A DNA stretch of 64,000 nucleotides from Methyloceanibacter sp. wino2 (GCF_003071365.1 NZ_CP028960.1:1054001-1118000), one strand, 5' to 3'; shown: positions 8,970 through 19,309, counted from the stretch's first letter. Numbers and translations are program-made. The notes: a model not told the origin generated them from the sequence alone.

Positions 8970-11900
8970 CTACCCCGCCTGCCCGGCGCGCCGGTCGAAC
9001 TGGCGAACGGCTTCGGCATCGCGGGGCGACAAGGTCGGAAACTCGGGATCGGCCCCGACTTCGGGAAGGACCTTCCACGACCGCGCACATTTGTTGCCTT
9101 CGGCGCGTGCGAAGACCACCGCCACGGCAGGTACATCCTCGAGCCGGAAGGCGTCCGCCGGCCCCTCGCCGGGAACGAGGCGCGCCCCACTGGTGATCGC
9201 GATTTCGGCCAGGTCGAGCCCCTCGAGCGCGCCGCGCAAATCCTCGTCGGCGACATAGACGACCGGTGCGGCTTCGAGGCTCGAGCCGATGCGCCGTTCG
9301 CGCCGTTCGATCTCGAGCGCGCCCGTCACGGTACGGCGGATCTGCCGCACCTTCCGCCACTTCTCGCGGAGCCCTGCGTCATCCCACTCGTCCGGCACAT
9401 CGGGGAAGTCACGCAAATGAACCGAGCCCTTGTCGTTCGGGAAGCGCGTCAGCCAGGCCTCCTCCATGGTGAAGCACAGCATGGGCGCAAGCCAGGCCGT
9501 GAGCGCGGCGAAAAGCCGATCCATGACCGTAAGCGCCGCGCGCCGGGTGCGGCTGTCGTGCGGATCGCAATAAAGCGCGTCCTTGCGGATGTCCAAATAG
9601 AACGCCGACAGATCGTTGACGCAGAAATTCAGCAGCGCGTGGAAGACGCGTTTGAAGTCGTAGACGATGTAGCCTTCGCGCACCGACGCATCGAGCTCGG
9701 CGATACGGGCAAGCATGTAGCGCTCGAGTTCGGGCATCTCGTCATAGGCGACGGTGAGGTCGTCGTGATAGTGCGCGAGATTGCCGAGCAGGAAGCGCAG
9801 CGTGTTCCTTAGGCGGCGATACGAATCCACGTTCGCCTTGAGGATGTCCGGCCCGATGCGCAAGTCATCCGCATAATCGGAGCTCATGGCCCACAGCCGC
9901 AGGATCTCCGCACCCGATTGTTCGATGACTTTTTGCGGCGAGACCACGTTGCCGAGCGACTTCGACATTTTGCGCCCATCCTCGTCGTTGACGAAGCCAT
10001 GGGTGAGCACTTCGTCGAACGGCGCGCGGCCGCGCGTACCGCAGCCCTCCAGAAGCGAGGACTGGAACCAGCCGCGGTGCTGGTCCGAGCCTTCGAGATA
10101 GAGCGAGGCCGGCCATTTCAGATCCGGGCGCTGCTCCAGCACGAAGGCATGGGTGGACCCGGAGTCGAACCAGACGTCGAGAATGTCACCGACCTTCTCC
10201 CAGGCGTCCGGATCGTCCACGAGACCGTCCAGAAAGCGCTCTTTCGCGCCGTCGACGAACCACGCGTCCGCGCCCTCGGCCTCGAACGCGGCGGCGATGC
10301 GGTCGATCAGTTCGCCGGACGCATTGAAGTCCCCGCGCGGAATGACGTCGCCGGTCTCCTTATGCACGAATACGGTGATGGGCACGCCCCAGGCCCGCTG
10401 GCGCGAGACGACCCAGTCAGGCCGGGTCTCGACCATGCCCTTGATGCGCTTCTCCCCTTGGGGCGGCACGAAGCGAGTCGCCTCGATCGCGTCCATGGCG
10501 CGGGCGCGCAGGCTGTCGCCGGCCTCGAAGTCCTTGTCCATGGCGATGAACCATTGGGGCGTCGCCCGGAAGATAATGGGCTTCTTGGACCGCCAGGAAT
10601 GCGGATAGTCGTGCTTGTAACGCGCGCGGGCCAGCAGCGCCTTCGCGTCCATGAGCGCACGGATAACGGTTTCGTTGGCGTCGCCGAACTTGCCCTTGTC
10701 GTCGACCACGCGCTTGCCCTCGAAGCGCGGCGCATCCTTGGTGAAGAAGCCGGCCTCGTCGACCGTGAAGGGGATGGTCTTGTCGATGCCCCGGTCTCGC
10801 AGGAGCCGCTCGCTTTCGACCCATATGTTGTAGTCGTCCGCGCCATGACCGGGCGCGGTGTGCACGAAGCCGGTACCCGCATCCTCGGTGACGTGATCGC
10901 CCGCGAGCAGAGGCACCTTGAACCGGTAAGCGCCCTCGTCGCGCAAGGGATGCGCGCACATGACCTGACTGAGCATCGCGGAAGTCACGTCGCCGGCGCG
11001 ATGCCAGCCCTCGATACGGGCCGCAGTCTTGACGGTCTCGGCCAGCGCATCCGCCAGGATCAGCCGCTCGCCGACCTTGGCCCAATTGTCTTCCGGCGCC
11101 TGGGTGATCTCGTAGAGGCCGTACGAAATGGCCGGCGAATAGGAGACCGCCCGGTTGCCGGGAATCGTCCACGGCGTCGTCGTCCAGATCACCACCGAAG
11201 CATGCTGCAGGAAGCCGGGATCGGGATTGTCGTCCGTCGCGAACATGACCGGGAACTTCACGTAGATCGCTGGGCTCTCGATCTCCTGATACTCGACTTC
11301 GGCTTCCGCGAGCGCCGTGCGCTCCACCACGGACCACATCACGGGCTTGGAGCCGCGATACAGGAGTCCATTCATCGCGAACTTCATCAGTTCGCGCGCG
11401 ATGGTGGACTCGGCCTTGTAGTTCATCGTCGTGTACGGATCGTCCCAGTCACCCTCGATACCGAGGCGCTTGAACTCGTCGCGCTGCACGTCCAGCCAAT
11501 GCTCCGCATAGGCGCGGCATTCGCGGCGAAAGGCGACGATAGCCTCGGAGTCGGCGAAGTCCGGCTTGGCCTTGCCCTTGGACCGATACTTCTCCTCCTC
11601 GACCTTCCATTCGATGGGAAGGCCGTGGCAGTCCCAGCCCGGTACATAGTTGGCGTCCTTGCCCATCATGGACTGGGAGCGGCAGATCACGTCCTTCAGG
11701 ATCTTGTTGAGCGCGTGCCCGATATGAAGATGGCCGTTCGCATAGGGCGGGCCGTCATGCAGCACGAATTTTTCTTGGGTCTGGCCCTTCTCGCGCAGCC
11801 GCCCGTAAAGGCCCATTTCGGCCCAGCGCTGCAGCAGCTCCGGCTCGCGCTTCGGCAGGCCCGCCTTCATCGGAAACTCGGTCTTGGGCAGGAATAGCGT

Positions 11901-12677
11901 CTCGCTCCAGTCCCGCTCCGTTTGCGGCTGCACCGGTTTCGGTGCCGCTTCAGGTGCGGGGGGCGTTGTGGTGTCCGTCATCTCAGTCTTTTTCGCGATC
12001 GTCTTTGGCTTGGCGGCTTTGTGGGACGCCGTTGTTGTCTTGGTCGTTGTCTTTCTCGCCGGGGCCTCCTTCTTCGGCGCGACCGCCTTCTTGGGCGCCG
12101 CGGCCTTCGTGGCCACGCGGGCCTTGGTCACGCGCTTCTTCGCGGTCTTCTTCACCGCTTTTTTCGGCGCGGCTTTCTTGGCCGTCGACTTCGTAACCGT
12201 GGTCTTCTTGGCGACAGGCCTCTTCGTGGCCGACTTTTTGGCAGCAGTCTTCTTCGCTGGTGCTTTCTTCGCCGACACCTTCTTGGCGACCGTCTTTTTC
12301 GCGCCGACTTTCTTGGCGCTCGTCTTCCGTGCCGTCTTTTTTGCAACGGTCTTTTTCGGCGCCGCCTTCCTCACGGTCTTCTTAGTCGTCTTCTTCGCGG
12401 AGACCTTCTTGGCCACAACCTTCTTCGGCGCGGCTTTTTTCGTGGTGCGCTTCTTGGTAACGGTCTTCTTCGCCACGCTCTTCTTGGCCACGGTCGTTTT
12501 AGCGGTCTTCTTCACCGCTTTCTTCGGCGCAGCCTTCTTTGCAGGCGCCTTCTTGGCTGTCGGCTTCTTCGCCGTGCTGATTGTCCTGCCCGCCGTCTTG
12601 GTCTTCTTCTTGCGTGCGGGGCTGGCGGCGCTCTTACGTTTGGGAGCGCCCTTGCCGCTCTTCGACTTGGTGACCAT
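8970..12677 (-). CDS. ileS: Isoleucyl-tRNA synthetase with a lysine/alanine-rich N-terminal extension
   Basis: As read, one frame of 1235 aa. Residues 1-232 are a histone H1-like Lys/Ala repeat; residues 233-1235 are a complete class Ia IleS (own first Met at 11981, [12 protein letters not shown]) with HIGH in [10 protein letters not shown], the CP1 editing domain, [12 protein letters not shown], and KMSKS in [11 protein letters not shown]. Normal alphaproteobacterial IleS begins close to that internal Met. Neither ATG has a strong Shine-Dalgarno (a weak GGAA lies before 12677). The fusion may be artificial: one extra T in the TTTTT run at 11989-11993 would end the repeat protein at a TGA one base before the ileS ATG. 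The synthetase charges tRNA-Ile in the cytoplasm. Its stop lies four bases before lspA. Confidence 0.85.
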   Translation of the reverse strand: MVTKSKSGKGAPKRKSAASPARKKKTKTAGRTISTAKKPTAKKAPAKKAAPKKAVKKTAKTTVAKKSVAKKTVTKKRTTKKAAPKKVVAKKVSAKKTTKKTVRKAAPKKTVAKKTARKTSAKKVGAKKTVAKKVSAKKAPAKKTAAKKSATKRPVAKKTTVTKSTAKKAAPKKAVKKTAKKRVTKARVATKAAAPKKAVAPKKEAPARKTTTKTTTASHKAAKPKTIAKKTEMTDTTTPPAPEAAPKPVQPQTERDWSETLFLPKTEFPMKAGLPKREPELLQRWAEMGLYGRLREKGQTQEKFVLHDGPPYANGHLHIGHALNKILKDVICRSQSMMGKDANYVPGWDCHGLPIEWKVEEEKYRSKGKAKPDFADSEAIVAFRRECRAYAEHWLDVQRDEFKRLGIEGDWDDPYTTMNYKAESTIARELMKFAMNGLLYRGSKPVMWSVVERTALAEAEVEYQEIESPAIYVKFPVMFATDDNPDPGFLQHASVVIWTTTPWTIPGNRAVSYSPAISYGLYEITQAPEDNWAKVGERLILADALAETVKTAARIEGWHRAGDVTSAMLSQVMCAHPLRDEGAYRFKVPLLAGDHVTEDAGTGFVHTAPGHGADDYNIWVESERLLRDRGIDKTIPFTVDEAGFFTKDAPRFEGKRVVDDKGKFGDANETVIRALMDAKALLARARYKHDYPHSWRSKKPIIFRATPQWFIAMDKDFEAGDSLRARAMDAIEATRFVPPQGEKRIKGMVETRPDWVVSRQRAWGVPITVFVHKETGDVIPRGDFNASGELIDRIAAAFEAEGADAWFVDGAKERFLDGLVDDPDAWEKVGDILDVWFDSGSTHAFVLEQRPDLKWPASLYLEGSDQHRGWFQSSLLEGCGTRGRAPFDEVLTHGFVNDEDGRKMSKSLGNVVSPQKVIEQSGAEILRLWAMSSDYADDLRIGPDILKANVDSYRRLRNTLRFLLGNLAHYHDDLTVAYDEMPELERYMLARIAELDASVREGYIVYDFKRVFHALLNFCVNDLSAFYLDIRKDALYCDPHDSRTRRAALTVMDRLFAALTAWLAPMLCFTMEEAWLTRFPNDKGSVHLRDFPDVPDEWDDAGLREKWRKVRQIRRTVTGALEIERRERRIGSSLEAAPVVYVADEDLRGALEGLDLAEIAITSGARLVPGEGPADAFRLEDVPAVAVVFARAEGNKCARSWKVLPEVGADPEFPTLSPRDAEAVRQFDRRAGQAG
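11982..12677 (-). repeat. Histone H1-like (S/T/P)AKK repeat region fused to, or just upstream of, ileS
   Basis: About 230 residues made almost only of Lys, Ala, Thr, Val and Pro in 4-8 residue units such as VAKK, TAKK, APKK and [10 protein letters not shown], with no hydrophobic core. This is the composition of bacterial histone H1-like, Hc1/Hc2 and PhaF-type C-terminal DNA-binding tails, which bind DNA or RNA through charge. Repetitive stretches like this are prone to slippage in vivo and to misassembly. It may be an appended domain of IleS or a separate nucleoid protein whose stop has been lost by one base. Confidence 0.75.
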
Positions 12678-12747
12678 GATTTCTATTTCCGCCCGTGTTG
12701 GATCGCGGAAGGCGCGATTCGAGTTGCGAGGCGTTCTAGCAACCGGG

Positions 12748-13746
12748 CTAGCTACAATCCAGTGTCCGCGTGGCGAGAGCGGCCCCGAGCGGGAATCGCC
12801 GCATCGGATCGCTGGCGTCGACATTCGCCAGCACGGCCCGCACGGCCTCGCAGTCCTTGTCCATCTGCGCCGCCAGCGCCTCGCCGTCGGGGAAGGCCTG
12901 GTCGGGGCGAATGAAGTCGATGAATTCCACCTCGATGGTCTGATCGTAGAGGTCGCCGGTGAAGTCGAATAGGAAGGCCTCAAGCGCGGGCTCGCCTGCC
13001 CCGAACGTGGGACGCGGCCCCACATAGCCCGCCGCGTCGTGCCGGCCGCCCGCATGGTGTACGCGCATGGCGTAGATGCCGTGGCAAACGTCCTGGCCGG
13101 GCAACAGCTTGAAATTCACCGTCGGGAAGCCGAGCCCCTGCCCGCGCCCGGCGCCATGGGCAACCGAGCCCCGAGCCCGCCACCAATAGCCGAGTTGTTC
13201 GGCGGCTTCCCGTATCCGCCCCTCAGACAAATGCTCCCGGATCGCGCTGGAGGCAAAGACCGTCTTTTCCTCAAGCTGCACCGGCTCCACCACGTCGACG
13301 CCATAGCCAGCGGCTTCGCCCGAGGCCGCAAGTTGCGTAACCGTACCCGTTCGGCCGTTGCCGTAGACAAAATCGTAGCCCACCACGACGTGACGGGCGC
13401 CGAACGCCTCACCGAGGACATCGGTGGCGAACGCATCTGCCGACAAATCGGCCAGCGGCCGGTCGAAGGGCAGGACGAAAACGACATCGAGGCCCAGTGC
13501 CTCGAGCAGTTCCAGCTTCACGGGCAAGGGTGTCAGCCGGAAGAACGGCCTGTTTGGCGCGAAGAACTCGCGCGGGTGCGGTTCGAAGATCACCGCCCCG
13601 GTCTTTCTGCCCTCGGCCGCCGCTATCGCCTTGGCCACACCGAGAACTGCCTGGTGTCCGCGATGGACACCATCGAAATTTCCGATGGCCAGGACCGCGC
13701 CTTTCTGGTCCGGCGGTGCTTCCCGCCAGGAGCGGACGATGTCCAT
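12748..13746 (-). CDS. ribF: Bifunctional riboflavin kinase / FAD synthetase
   Basis: Phosphorylates riboflavin to FMN and adenylates FMN to FAD. The N-terminal nucleotidyltransferase has [15 protein letters not shown] and the ISSTxIR-like motif [13 protein letters not shown]. The C-terminal kinase domain has GFPTVNFKL and GIYAMRV. The ATG at 13746 ([11 protein letters not shown], 332 aa) is chosen because AAGGA lies seven bases upstream; the longer frame to 13854 lacks family support. It sits about 70 bases upstream of the Lys-rich/ileS frame, a frequent ribF-ileS arrangement. Confidence 0.94.
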   Translation of the reverse strand: MDIVRSWREAPPDQKGAVLAIGNFDGVHRGHQAVLGVAKAIAAAEGRKTGAVIFEPHPREFFAPNRPFFRLTPLPVKLELLEALGLDVVFVLPFDRPLADLSADAFATDVLGEAFGARHVVVGYDFVYGNGRTGTVTQLAASGEAAGYGVDVVEPVQLEEKTVFASSAIREHLSEGRIREAAEQLGYWWRARGSVAHGAGRGQGLGFPTVNFKLLPGQDVCHGIYAMRVHHAGGRHDAAGYVGPRPTFGAGEPALEAFLFDFTGDLYDQTIEVEFIDFIRPDQAFPDGEALAAQMDKDCEAVRAVLANVDASDPMRRFPLGAALATRTLDCS

Positions 13747-13772
13747 CGGAAATCCTTCCGGTTCGAACCGAA

Positions 13773-14210
13773 CTAGTCGTCCGTGGGGCGGCGGGAGACC
13801 ATCAGCAGCGCCTCTCCGGTGAGAACAGGCCGGCCGTTGGCCTCGCAGACACAATCGAAGGAGACGCGACCCTTCTCCATGTCGACGGCGGTCACCTTAC
13901 ATGTGGCGATGAGTTCATCGCCGATGAAGACGGGGCCTTTGAATTTCATGGTCTGGGACATGTAGATGCAGCCAGGCCCCGGCAGTTTGGTGCCCAGCAC
14001 CGTGGAGAATAGCGAACCGGTCAGAAAGCCGTGCGCGATGCGCTTCTTGAACACGGTCCCGGCCGCGAACTCCTCGTTCAGGTGGACGGGATTGATGTCG
14101 CCGGAGAGTTCCGCAAACGCCGTGATGTCCTCGTTCGTCACGGTCTTGGAGACGCTGGCCTCCATGCCGGGCGACAGATCTTCCAGATAGTAGCCGTGGT
14201 CGAGGCTCAT
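13773..14210 (-). CDS. MaoC-family (R)-specific enoyl-CoA hydratase
   Basis: A 145-aa single-hotdog hydratase. The hydratase-2 motif FAELSGDINPVHLNEEFA carries the catalytic Asp and His, and the fold continues with RIAHGFLTGSLFS. PhaJ-type members hydrate trans-2-enoyl-CoA to (R)-3-hydroxyacyl-CoA for polyhydroxyalkanoate or fatty-acid metabolism; others act in C1 or mesaconyl pathways, and the substrate cannot be read from the sequence. It lies 26 bases upstream of ribF on the same strand. Confidence 0.88.
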   Translation of the reverse strand: MSLDHGYYLEDLSPGMEASVSKTVTNEDITAFAELSGDINPVHLNEEFAAGTVFKKRIAHGFLTGSLFSTVLGTKLPGPGCIYMSQTMKFKGPVFIGDELIATCKVTAVDMEKGRVSFDCVCEANGRPVLTGEALLMVSRRPTDD

Positions 14211-14332
14211 GCGTGTACTCCCTGCGGTTTTGGTGTTCTTAAGAGGGGCGCAAAATAGCGAAGCCCTTGCGGCGCCGCAACAAGTCTCGCCCGGCCGCTT
14301 CTCTTCCAGAAAACATCATGCAGAACAATGGA

Positions 14333-14348
14333 TTAATGTTTTGTTAAC
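14333..14348 (+). promoter_or_regulatory. Candidate CtrA binding site upstream of the CheY-like gene
   Basis: The sequence is TTAA, seven bases (TGTTTTG), then TTAAC, an exact match to the full alphaproteobacterial CtrA box TTAA-N7-TTAA. It lies about 42 bases before the receiver gene start in a locally AT-rich patch, a reasonable promoter position. The match is seen directly; regulation by CtrA is inferred. Confidence 0.6.
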
Positions 14349-14389
14349 CATGTTTCCATAGCCTCGATCGAGGCAGACGGAGGATGGCC

Positions 14390-14773
14390 ATGCCACTCGA
14401 TTTCAAAATGCCGGTGCTCGTCGTCGACGACTACAGCACAATGCTCCGGATCATCCGTAACTTCCTCGGACAACTCGGTTTTGCAGATGTTGACGGCGCC
14501 GGTGACGGCAGCGCGGCACTGCAGATGATGCACGAGAAGCACTACGGGCTCGTCATCTCGGACTGGAATATGGCCCCGATGACGGGCTACGAGCTCCTAC
14601 GCGAGGTGCGCGCGGACGGGGGCCTCTCCCGCACGCCGTTCATCATGGTCACCGCGGACGGTTCGCGCGAACATGAGGCGCAGGCCAAACAGGCCGGCGT
14701 CAGCGACTATATGCTGAAGCCGTTCAATGCCGTGACGCTCAGGTCGAAGATCGAGTCCGCGTTCCACGCCTGA
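14390..14773 (+). CDS. CheY-like single-domain response regulator
   Basis: A 127-aa stand-alone receiver domain. Acidic pocket D13-D14, phospho-acceptor D58 (SDWNM), T88 (MVTAD) and K110 (LKPF) are all present, so it should be phosphorylatable. There is no output domain, so it acts by protein interaction. GGAGG at 14379-14383 is six bases before the ATG at 14390 but abuts the ATG at 14384, so 14390 is chosen. No kinase or chemotaxis gene is adjacent. The CtrA-type box upstream suggests a cell-cycle, polarity or motility link, like CpdR/CheY-type regulators, but which one it is cannot be told. Confidence 0.9.
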   Translation: MPLDFKMPVLVVDDYSTMLRIIRNFLGQLGFADVDGAGDGSAALQMMHEKHYGLVISDWNMAPMTGYELLREVRADGGLSRTPFIMVTADGSREHEAQAKQAGVSDYMLKPFNAVTLRSKIESAFHA

Positions 14774-14798
14774 CAACCAAGCCTGCCGGAACACGCGC

Positions 14799-15677
14799 CT
14801 ACCAGCGCAGACCGTGCGTGGCGGCGATCGGCGGGCTCGGCTCCTCCGCGAACAGCCCTTCAAGGTGCGCGGCATCCAGCAATCCGACACTCTCGTCCGG
14901 CGCGTGAAGCTTGCTCGCGACGAAAACGGACGGCACACCGAACGCCCCCGCGCCGATGATGTCGGTCTTGGCGCCGTCGCCGATCGCAAGGACATCCGAC
15001 TTCGAGATCGTTACACCGCGCGCGCCCGCAATCTTCGAGGCGGTCTCGAAAGCGAGATCGTAGACCGGCTGGTGCGGCTTCCCGGCATAGACGACATTGC
15101 CGCCGAGGCTTTCGTAAGCTGCGGCCAGCGCACCGGCACAGTAGATGAGCCGGTTGCCGCTCTCGACCTTGTGGTCGGGGTTGGCACAGATCATCAGCAC
15201 ATCGCGGGCCGCAAGGCTCGTCAGCAGATCCACATAATCTTCGGGCGTTTCGACCTGATCGTCGAACAAGCCTGAGCACACGACCAGCTCCGCGTCCTCC
15301 GGGCCTGTCAGCGTGACATCTGCTTCATGGAAGATCGGCAGATCGCGCTCCGGGCCGAGATGGAACACGCGGGCGCCCTTGTGTTTTGCCAGTTCGTGGC
15401 GCGTGAGGTCGCCCGACGAAACAGTGGCGTCGTAAGCGTCGTCCGGCACGCCGATGAGCCGGAGCTGAGCCTGGAGGTCGGGGCTCGGACGCGGCGAGTT
15501 GGACAGCAGAATGACGACGCCGCCCTGCTCGCGAAAGGCGCGCGTTGCGGCCGAGGCCTCGGGAAAGGCATCGCGCCCGTTGTGCATGACGCCCCAGATA
15601 TCGACGAACCAAACCCGGCGGCTGCCGCCAATCTCGCGGATGGACTCGATGACGGGAATTTTCAAGGAAGCTTCCAT
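14799..15677 (-). CDS. HAD-superfamily class IIA hydrolase (TIGR01459-like)
   Basis: A 292-aa cytoplasmic phosphatase-like protein related to NagD. Motif I is FVDIWGVMHNG, with Trp replacing the second Asp of DxDG, as is typical of the TIGR01459 subfamily. Motif II is LLSNSPRP, and the motif III/IV region is YAGKPHQPVY followed by IGDGAKTDIIGA. The substrate is unknown. It converges on the receiver gene and belongs to the conserved MaoC/HAD/ribF/ileS neighbourhood. Confidence 0.85.
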   Translation of the reverse strand: MEASLKIPVIESIREIGGSRRVWFVDIWGVMHNGRDAFPEASAATRAFREQGGVVILLSNSPRPSPDLQAQLRLIGVPDDAYDATVSSGDLTRHELAKHKGARVFHLGPERDLPIFHEADVTLTGPEDAELVVCSGLFDDQVETPEDYVDLLTSLAARDVLMICANPDHKVESGNRLIYCAGALAAAYESLGGNVVYAGKPHQPVYDLAFETASKIAGARGVTISKSDVLAIGDGAKTDIIGAGAFGVPSVFVASKLHAPDESVGLLDAAHLEGLFAEEPSPPIAATHGLRW

Positions 15678-15822
15678 GGCGCTCGGTTAGAGGCTCGCGC
15701 GCCGCCGGTCAAGGACAGTGGATGCGGCCTGTCGAAGCGCTACGTCCGGCGCGCTGGCGGTGATAGGATCGTGGCGACGATACGACCAGAATTCTTCAGG
15801 TGAAGATCGCTAGGAGGAGACG

Positions 15823-16107
15823 ATGTCGCGATTGAACGGACTGGCTTGGATTGGGCTTGCTGCTCTCGCCGTCGCCGGTGGACCGGCCTTGGCCCTGCCC
15901 ACCCACGATCTCAACGCCCCGTCCTTGGTCCTGCCGGTCCAGGACGAGGAAGACATGGAGGTCGAACGGGACCTGGAGCCCGACGAGGTCCCCACGACGA
16001 AATCCGGCGGCGAGATGATGCCCCCGCCGGACCGTGCGGAAACCAAGAGCAGCGGCGGCAATGTGGAAGACGAAGAGCTACAGCGGGACCTCGAGACGGG
16101 CGACTAG
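15823..16107 (+). CDS. Small acidic exported protein
   Basis: 94 aa: a clear signal peptide (MSRLNGLAWIGLAALAVAGGPALA) and a short, strongly acidic mature part in which ERDLEPDE and QRDLETGD recur as an imperfect repeat. A strong AGGAGG lies upstream of the ATG. No domain or known family; it is probably a disordered periplasmic protein. Confidence 0.65.
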   Translation: MSRLNGLAWIGLAALAVAGGPALALPTHDLNAPSLVLPVQDEEDMEVERDLEPDEVPTTKSGGEMMPPPDRAETKSSGGNVEDEELQRDLETGD

Positions 16108-16162
16108 GCCGGCCGTACTCGGTCGGGCGCGCGTTGCCGGCGGTCGGATGTATGAGACCGGC

Positions 16163-17920
16163 TTAGCCGGCGCCTACGCCCGACAATTCGCGCGAGAGCG
16201 CCGCGTTCATCGGCTCGGCCTCGGCGAAGAGATGGCCCTGCGCCAGCTCGATGCCATGGTCGAGGAGGCGCGCCACGTCGCCCTCTTTCTCGACCTTCTC
16301 GATGATCAGCGTGATGCCGGCCGCATCCAGCCGCCGCTTGAGGTCTGCCGCATTGCGTCCCGGCCCACCTAGGAACTGCGCCGCGCTGACCTTGGCGAAG
16401 CGGAAATTGCGGTCGCCGAGCCCATCGAAGCCGGTCTCGATATCGGCCACGTTGTCGAGGCAGAAGCCGAAACCCAACGCACTTAGCGTATCGAGGCAGC
16501 CGAGCTCGCTGTCGTTCAGACCCTGCATCTCGGCACTGCTGATCTCCAAGATCAAACTGTCGCTGAGGCCGGCATTCTCCTCCATGAACTCGATGAGTTC
16601 CGGGAAGTAATCGGGATCGAGCAGGGAGTGCATGGAGATGTTGGCGAACACGCCTTCGATCGGCGCATTGGGGCCAAGGCGACGCAACACCTGGACCGCG
16701 CGGACGACGAGCACGTTGTCGATCAGCGGCATCAACGCAGACCGCTTGGCCACAGGCATGTAGTCGCGCGGCATCACGATCTCGCCGTCGCTCTTGCGAA
16801 TGCGGGTCAGCCCTTCGAAATAGCGCACCTTGCGCCCCGGCAGGGTGACGGTGGGCTGGAGGTACAGATCCACCCGCCCCTGCTCGATACCCTCGCGAAT
16901 GATTTCGAGCATCGCGTCGTCGTCATCGTCATCGAAGTCATAGGCCAAATCGTCGGCCAACTCCTCGAACGACTCTTCGGGTTCGGGCTCTGGCTCTGGC
17001 TCGATTACGGGTTCGGGCTGCGCCGCAGCCAGCGCCGCGGCGAGAATGGCCTCTTCCCGGCCAACCTCCCGTTCCCCGCCGCCGCTCTCGTCGCCCTCGA
17101 CAGCCTCTGGAGCGGGCTCCGTGCCGGTGCTGTCCTCCGATTCGGGCTGGAGATCCTCCTGCGGCTCGGGCTCGAAAACGAGGTCAATTTCCTCTTCGTC
17201 AATCTCTTCGAACTCGGGTTCGAGTTCCTCGATCAGTTCCGGCTCGGACTCTTCGAAGAATTCCGGCTCGGGTTCGATCACGGGTTCGGGTTCTTCGACG
17301 GGTTCCGGCTCGAACACAGCGGCTGACTCTCGTTCAATCTCCGCTTCGGCGTCCGCGTCGGCTGCAGCGAGCGCCGCCATGGCTGGCGCAGGGCTGGCCG
17401 GCGCAGGGCTACTCGCAGGCGCCGCCGCGGACGCGCGGCCCACCAGCTGCGCGATCAGCGTTTCCAGAGCTCCGAGATCGTTGGCAATCTTCTGGCGTTG
17501 GGCGCGGCTTTCGTTCGTGACCTCGGCGCGGACCGCCTCGATCCGATCGTAGACGTGCTGAAGATCCACCGACAGCCCTTCGGACCCGGCAGCGCCGACC
17601 GCGCCGCTCGCCACGTGCTGATCGAGACGTTCAACTTTGTCATGCAAGGCATGAAGGCGGTTCATACCGTCTTCGACGCGGTCAAGCCGCTGCAGATCGA
17701 TGTCGATTACTTCGAGCGCTTGCTCGAGATCGTCGAGGCGGTCGCCACCGCCGCCGCCGCCGCCGCGTCCAACCCGGAGGAACGTCGTCGCCATCACCAG
17801 GAACAGCGCGATGGCCCCGATGAGAACGGGTAGCAGCGGCAGTCCCGCCTGCATGGTCAAACCGGCGCCGAATGCGGCCGCCGTGATGGCCATGGCCACG
17901 AGCACAATCACGTCAAGCAT
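16163..17920 (-). CDS. Membrane-anchored coiled-coil protein with a degenerate EAL domain (TipF-like architecture)
   Basis: 585 aa with the ATG at 17920 (GGAGG seven bases upstream). Two transmembrane helices lie within residues 1-50, then a Gly run, a coiled coil (about 60-150), an Ala/Pro segment, a long Glu/Pro-rich linker of EPEPEP type and a run of Asp. The C-terminal EAL-like domain (about 340-580) has YFEGLTRIR in place of the EAL signature and CLDNVAD where active enzymes have DDFG. It is therefore probably a c-di-GMP sensor or scaffold, not a phosphodiesterase. The layout matches Caulobacter TipF, a polar flagellum-placement factor. No flagellar genes are in view. Confidence 0.8.
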   Translation of the reverse strand: MLDVIVLVAMAITAAAFGAGLTMQAGLPLLPVLIGAIALFLVMATTFLRVGRGGGGGGGDRLDDLEQALEVIDIDLQRLDRVEDGMNRLHALHDKVERLDQHVASGAVGAAGSEGLSVDLQHVYDRIEAVRAEVTNESRAQRQKIANDLGALETLIAQLVGRASAAAPASSPAPASPAPAMAALAAADADAEAEIERESAAVFEPEPVEEPEPVIEPEPEFFEESEPELIEELEPEFEEIDEEEIDLVFEPEPQEDLQPESEDSTGTEPAPEAVEGDESGGGEREVGREEAILAAALAAAQPEPVIEPEPEPEPEESFEELADDLAYDFDDDDDDAMLEIIREGIEQGRVDLYLQPTVTLPGRKVRYFEGLTRIRKSDGEIVMPRDYMPVAKRSALMPLIDNVLVVRAVQVLRRLGPNAPIEGVFANISMHSLLDPDYFPELIEFMEENAGLSDSLILEISSAEMQGLNDSELGCLDTLSALGFGFCLDNVADIETGFDGLGDRNFRFAKVSAAQFLGGPGRNAADLKRRLDAAGITLIIEKVEKEGDVARLLDHGIELAQGHLFAEAEPMNAALSRELSGVGAG

Positions 17921-18270
17921 CGCGAGCCCTCCTGAAGCGGCACGTGGTACCGTCAAGACCTGCTCCAATGGACGGCGTTCCCATGAATTCATGGCCTCGC
18001 CGTTCCAAATGGTCCTGGCTTGTCGCGCCGCCCCTCGCTTTCGAAATCATGGGCGACAGCCTATTGCAAAGCAACATCAAATTGGCTGTGCACGTCCCGT
18101 GATAGCAATCTTACGGCGCAAGGCCAAGGTGCACGCCCAAGCGCGCGCCGCATCGATCAATGCGACGGTGCGTCACTCGTCCATCAATAAAGTGTGTTGC
18201 AACGTGTGATGCGCCGCCGCCGTGCGCGATTAGATTGCCGGCATCTGTCCATTTCGCCCAGGAACCCGCC
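17921..18270. other. Intergenic stretch between the EAL gene and the catalase gene
   Basis: About 350 bases between divergent genes. It contains an AT-rich patch around 18050-18110 that could hold promoters for one or both genes. I see no RNA gene, palindromic operator or convincing small reading frame. Confidence 0.4.
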
Positions 18271-19256
18271 ATGTCTTGTGCTTCTCGCATCGCCGCCGCC
18301 ACGGTCGCACTTGCACTACTGTCCTCAACGAGCAACTTCATATCGGATGCTTCGGCCGAGCCCGGCCCCGCCGATCTCGTCGACGCGTTGAACAAGGCTT
18401 TTGGCAAGTACCCGCATAAGCGGGCGGCTCACCCCAAGGGCCTTTGCGTCTCGGGCGACTTCAAGCCGACAGAGAATGCCCCCGAGCTCACCAAGGCGCC
18501 GCAATTTGCGAAAACCGTCCCGGTGATCGGCCGGTTCTCGCTCGCAGGTGGCAACCCGGAGGCCCCCGACAACGACAAGGGCAATCCCAAGGGCCTCGCG
18601 TTGCGCTTCGACCTCGGCGACGGCGCCAACACGGACCTGGTGATGATTTCGGCCCCGGTGTTCGTCGCCAACACGCCACAGTCCTTCTTCGACCTCCTGA
18701 CCGCGAAAGCGAGTGGCGATGCGGACAAGGTGAAGGCGTATTTCGCCGCGCACCCGGAATCGAAGAACCAGGGCACCTGGCTCAAGGAACGGCTCGTCCC
18801 GGCAAGCTATGCCGGCGTCAACTATTGGGGCGTCCATGCCTTCACCCTGACCAACGCCGACGGCAAAGAGACGCTTGCCAAGTTCAAACTCCTGCCGCTG
18901 GCCGGCGAGGACGGCCTCACCGACGAGCAAGCAGAAGCCAAAGGACCGGACTTCCTGGCGGGCGAGTTCAAGGCACGCCTCGAAAAGGCCCGGCCGAGTT
19001 CGCGCTCGTGGCCATTGTCGGCCAGGATGGCGACGTGACCGACGATGCCACCGCGTTCTGGGACGAAGAGCACCGGGACAAGGTCGCGCTGGGGCGACTG
19101 ACGATCGACGCCATCGAACCGGACGGCACCTGCGACGCGTTCTCGTTTCTGCCCGCAAACGTCGCCGACGGGGTGGCGGGGCCGACCGACGATCCGATCT
19201 TCGCGATCCGCTCTCCGGCCTATGTCGTGTCCTTCACGCGCCGGGTCGCGCCCTGA
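18271..19256 (+). pseudogene. Exported catalase-related haem peroxidase, broken by a one-base frameshift
   Basis: Mono-functional catalase fold of the short, secreted srpA type. The ATG at 18271 (AGGA seven bases upstream) starts a signal peptide, followed by KRAAHPKGLCVSGDF (distal His region) and RFSLAGGNPEAPDNDKGNPKGLALRF. The frame fails after EFKARLEK and stops at 19038. The rest of the family sequence (GPAEFALVAIVGQDGDVTDD to SPAYVVSFTRRVAP) continues in the next frame to 19256. One extra A in the AAAA run at 18983-18986 restores LEKGPAEF and a 328-aa protein. Likely role: peroxide detoxification in the periplasm. Confidence 0.82.
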
Positions 19257-19309
19257 CATCCATCGCTCACTGGAGACGCTACGCGCCGTGTTTGTGACGA
19301 CACCCCGCC

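Noticed and set aside
9918..11897. A 659-aa frame opposite ileS
   Set aside because: Antisense to the conserved HIGH and KMSKS motifs of ileS; it has no domain.
11884..12972. Long Phe/Val-rich plus-strand frames
   Set aside because: They are antisense to the Lys/Ala repeat, whose AAG/GCC codons read as TTC/GGC.
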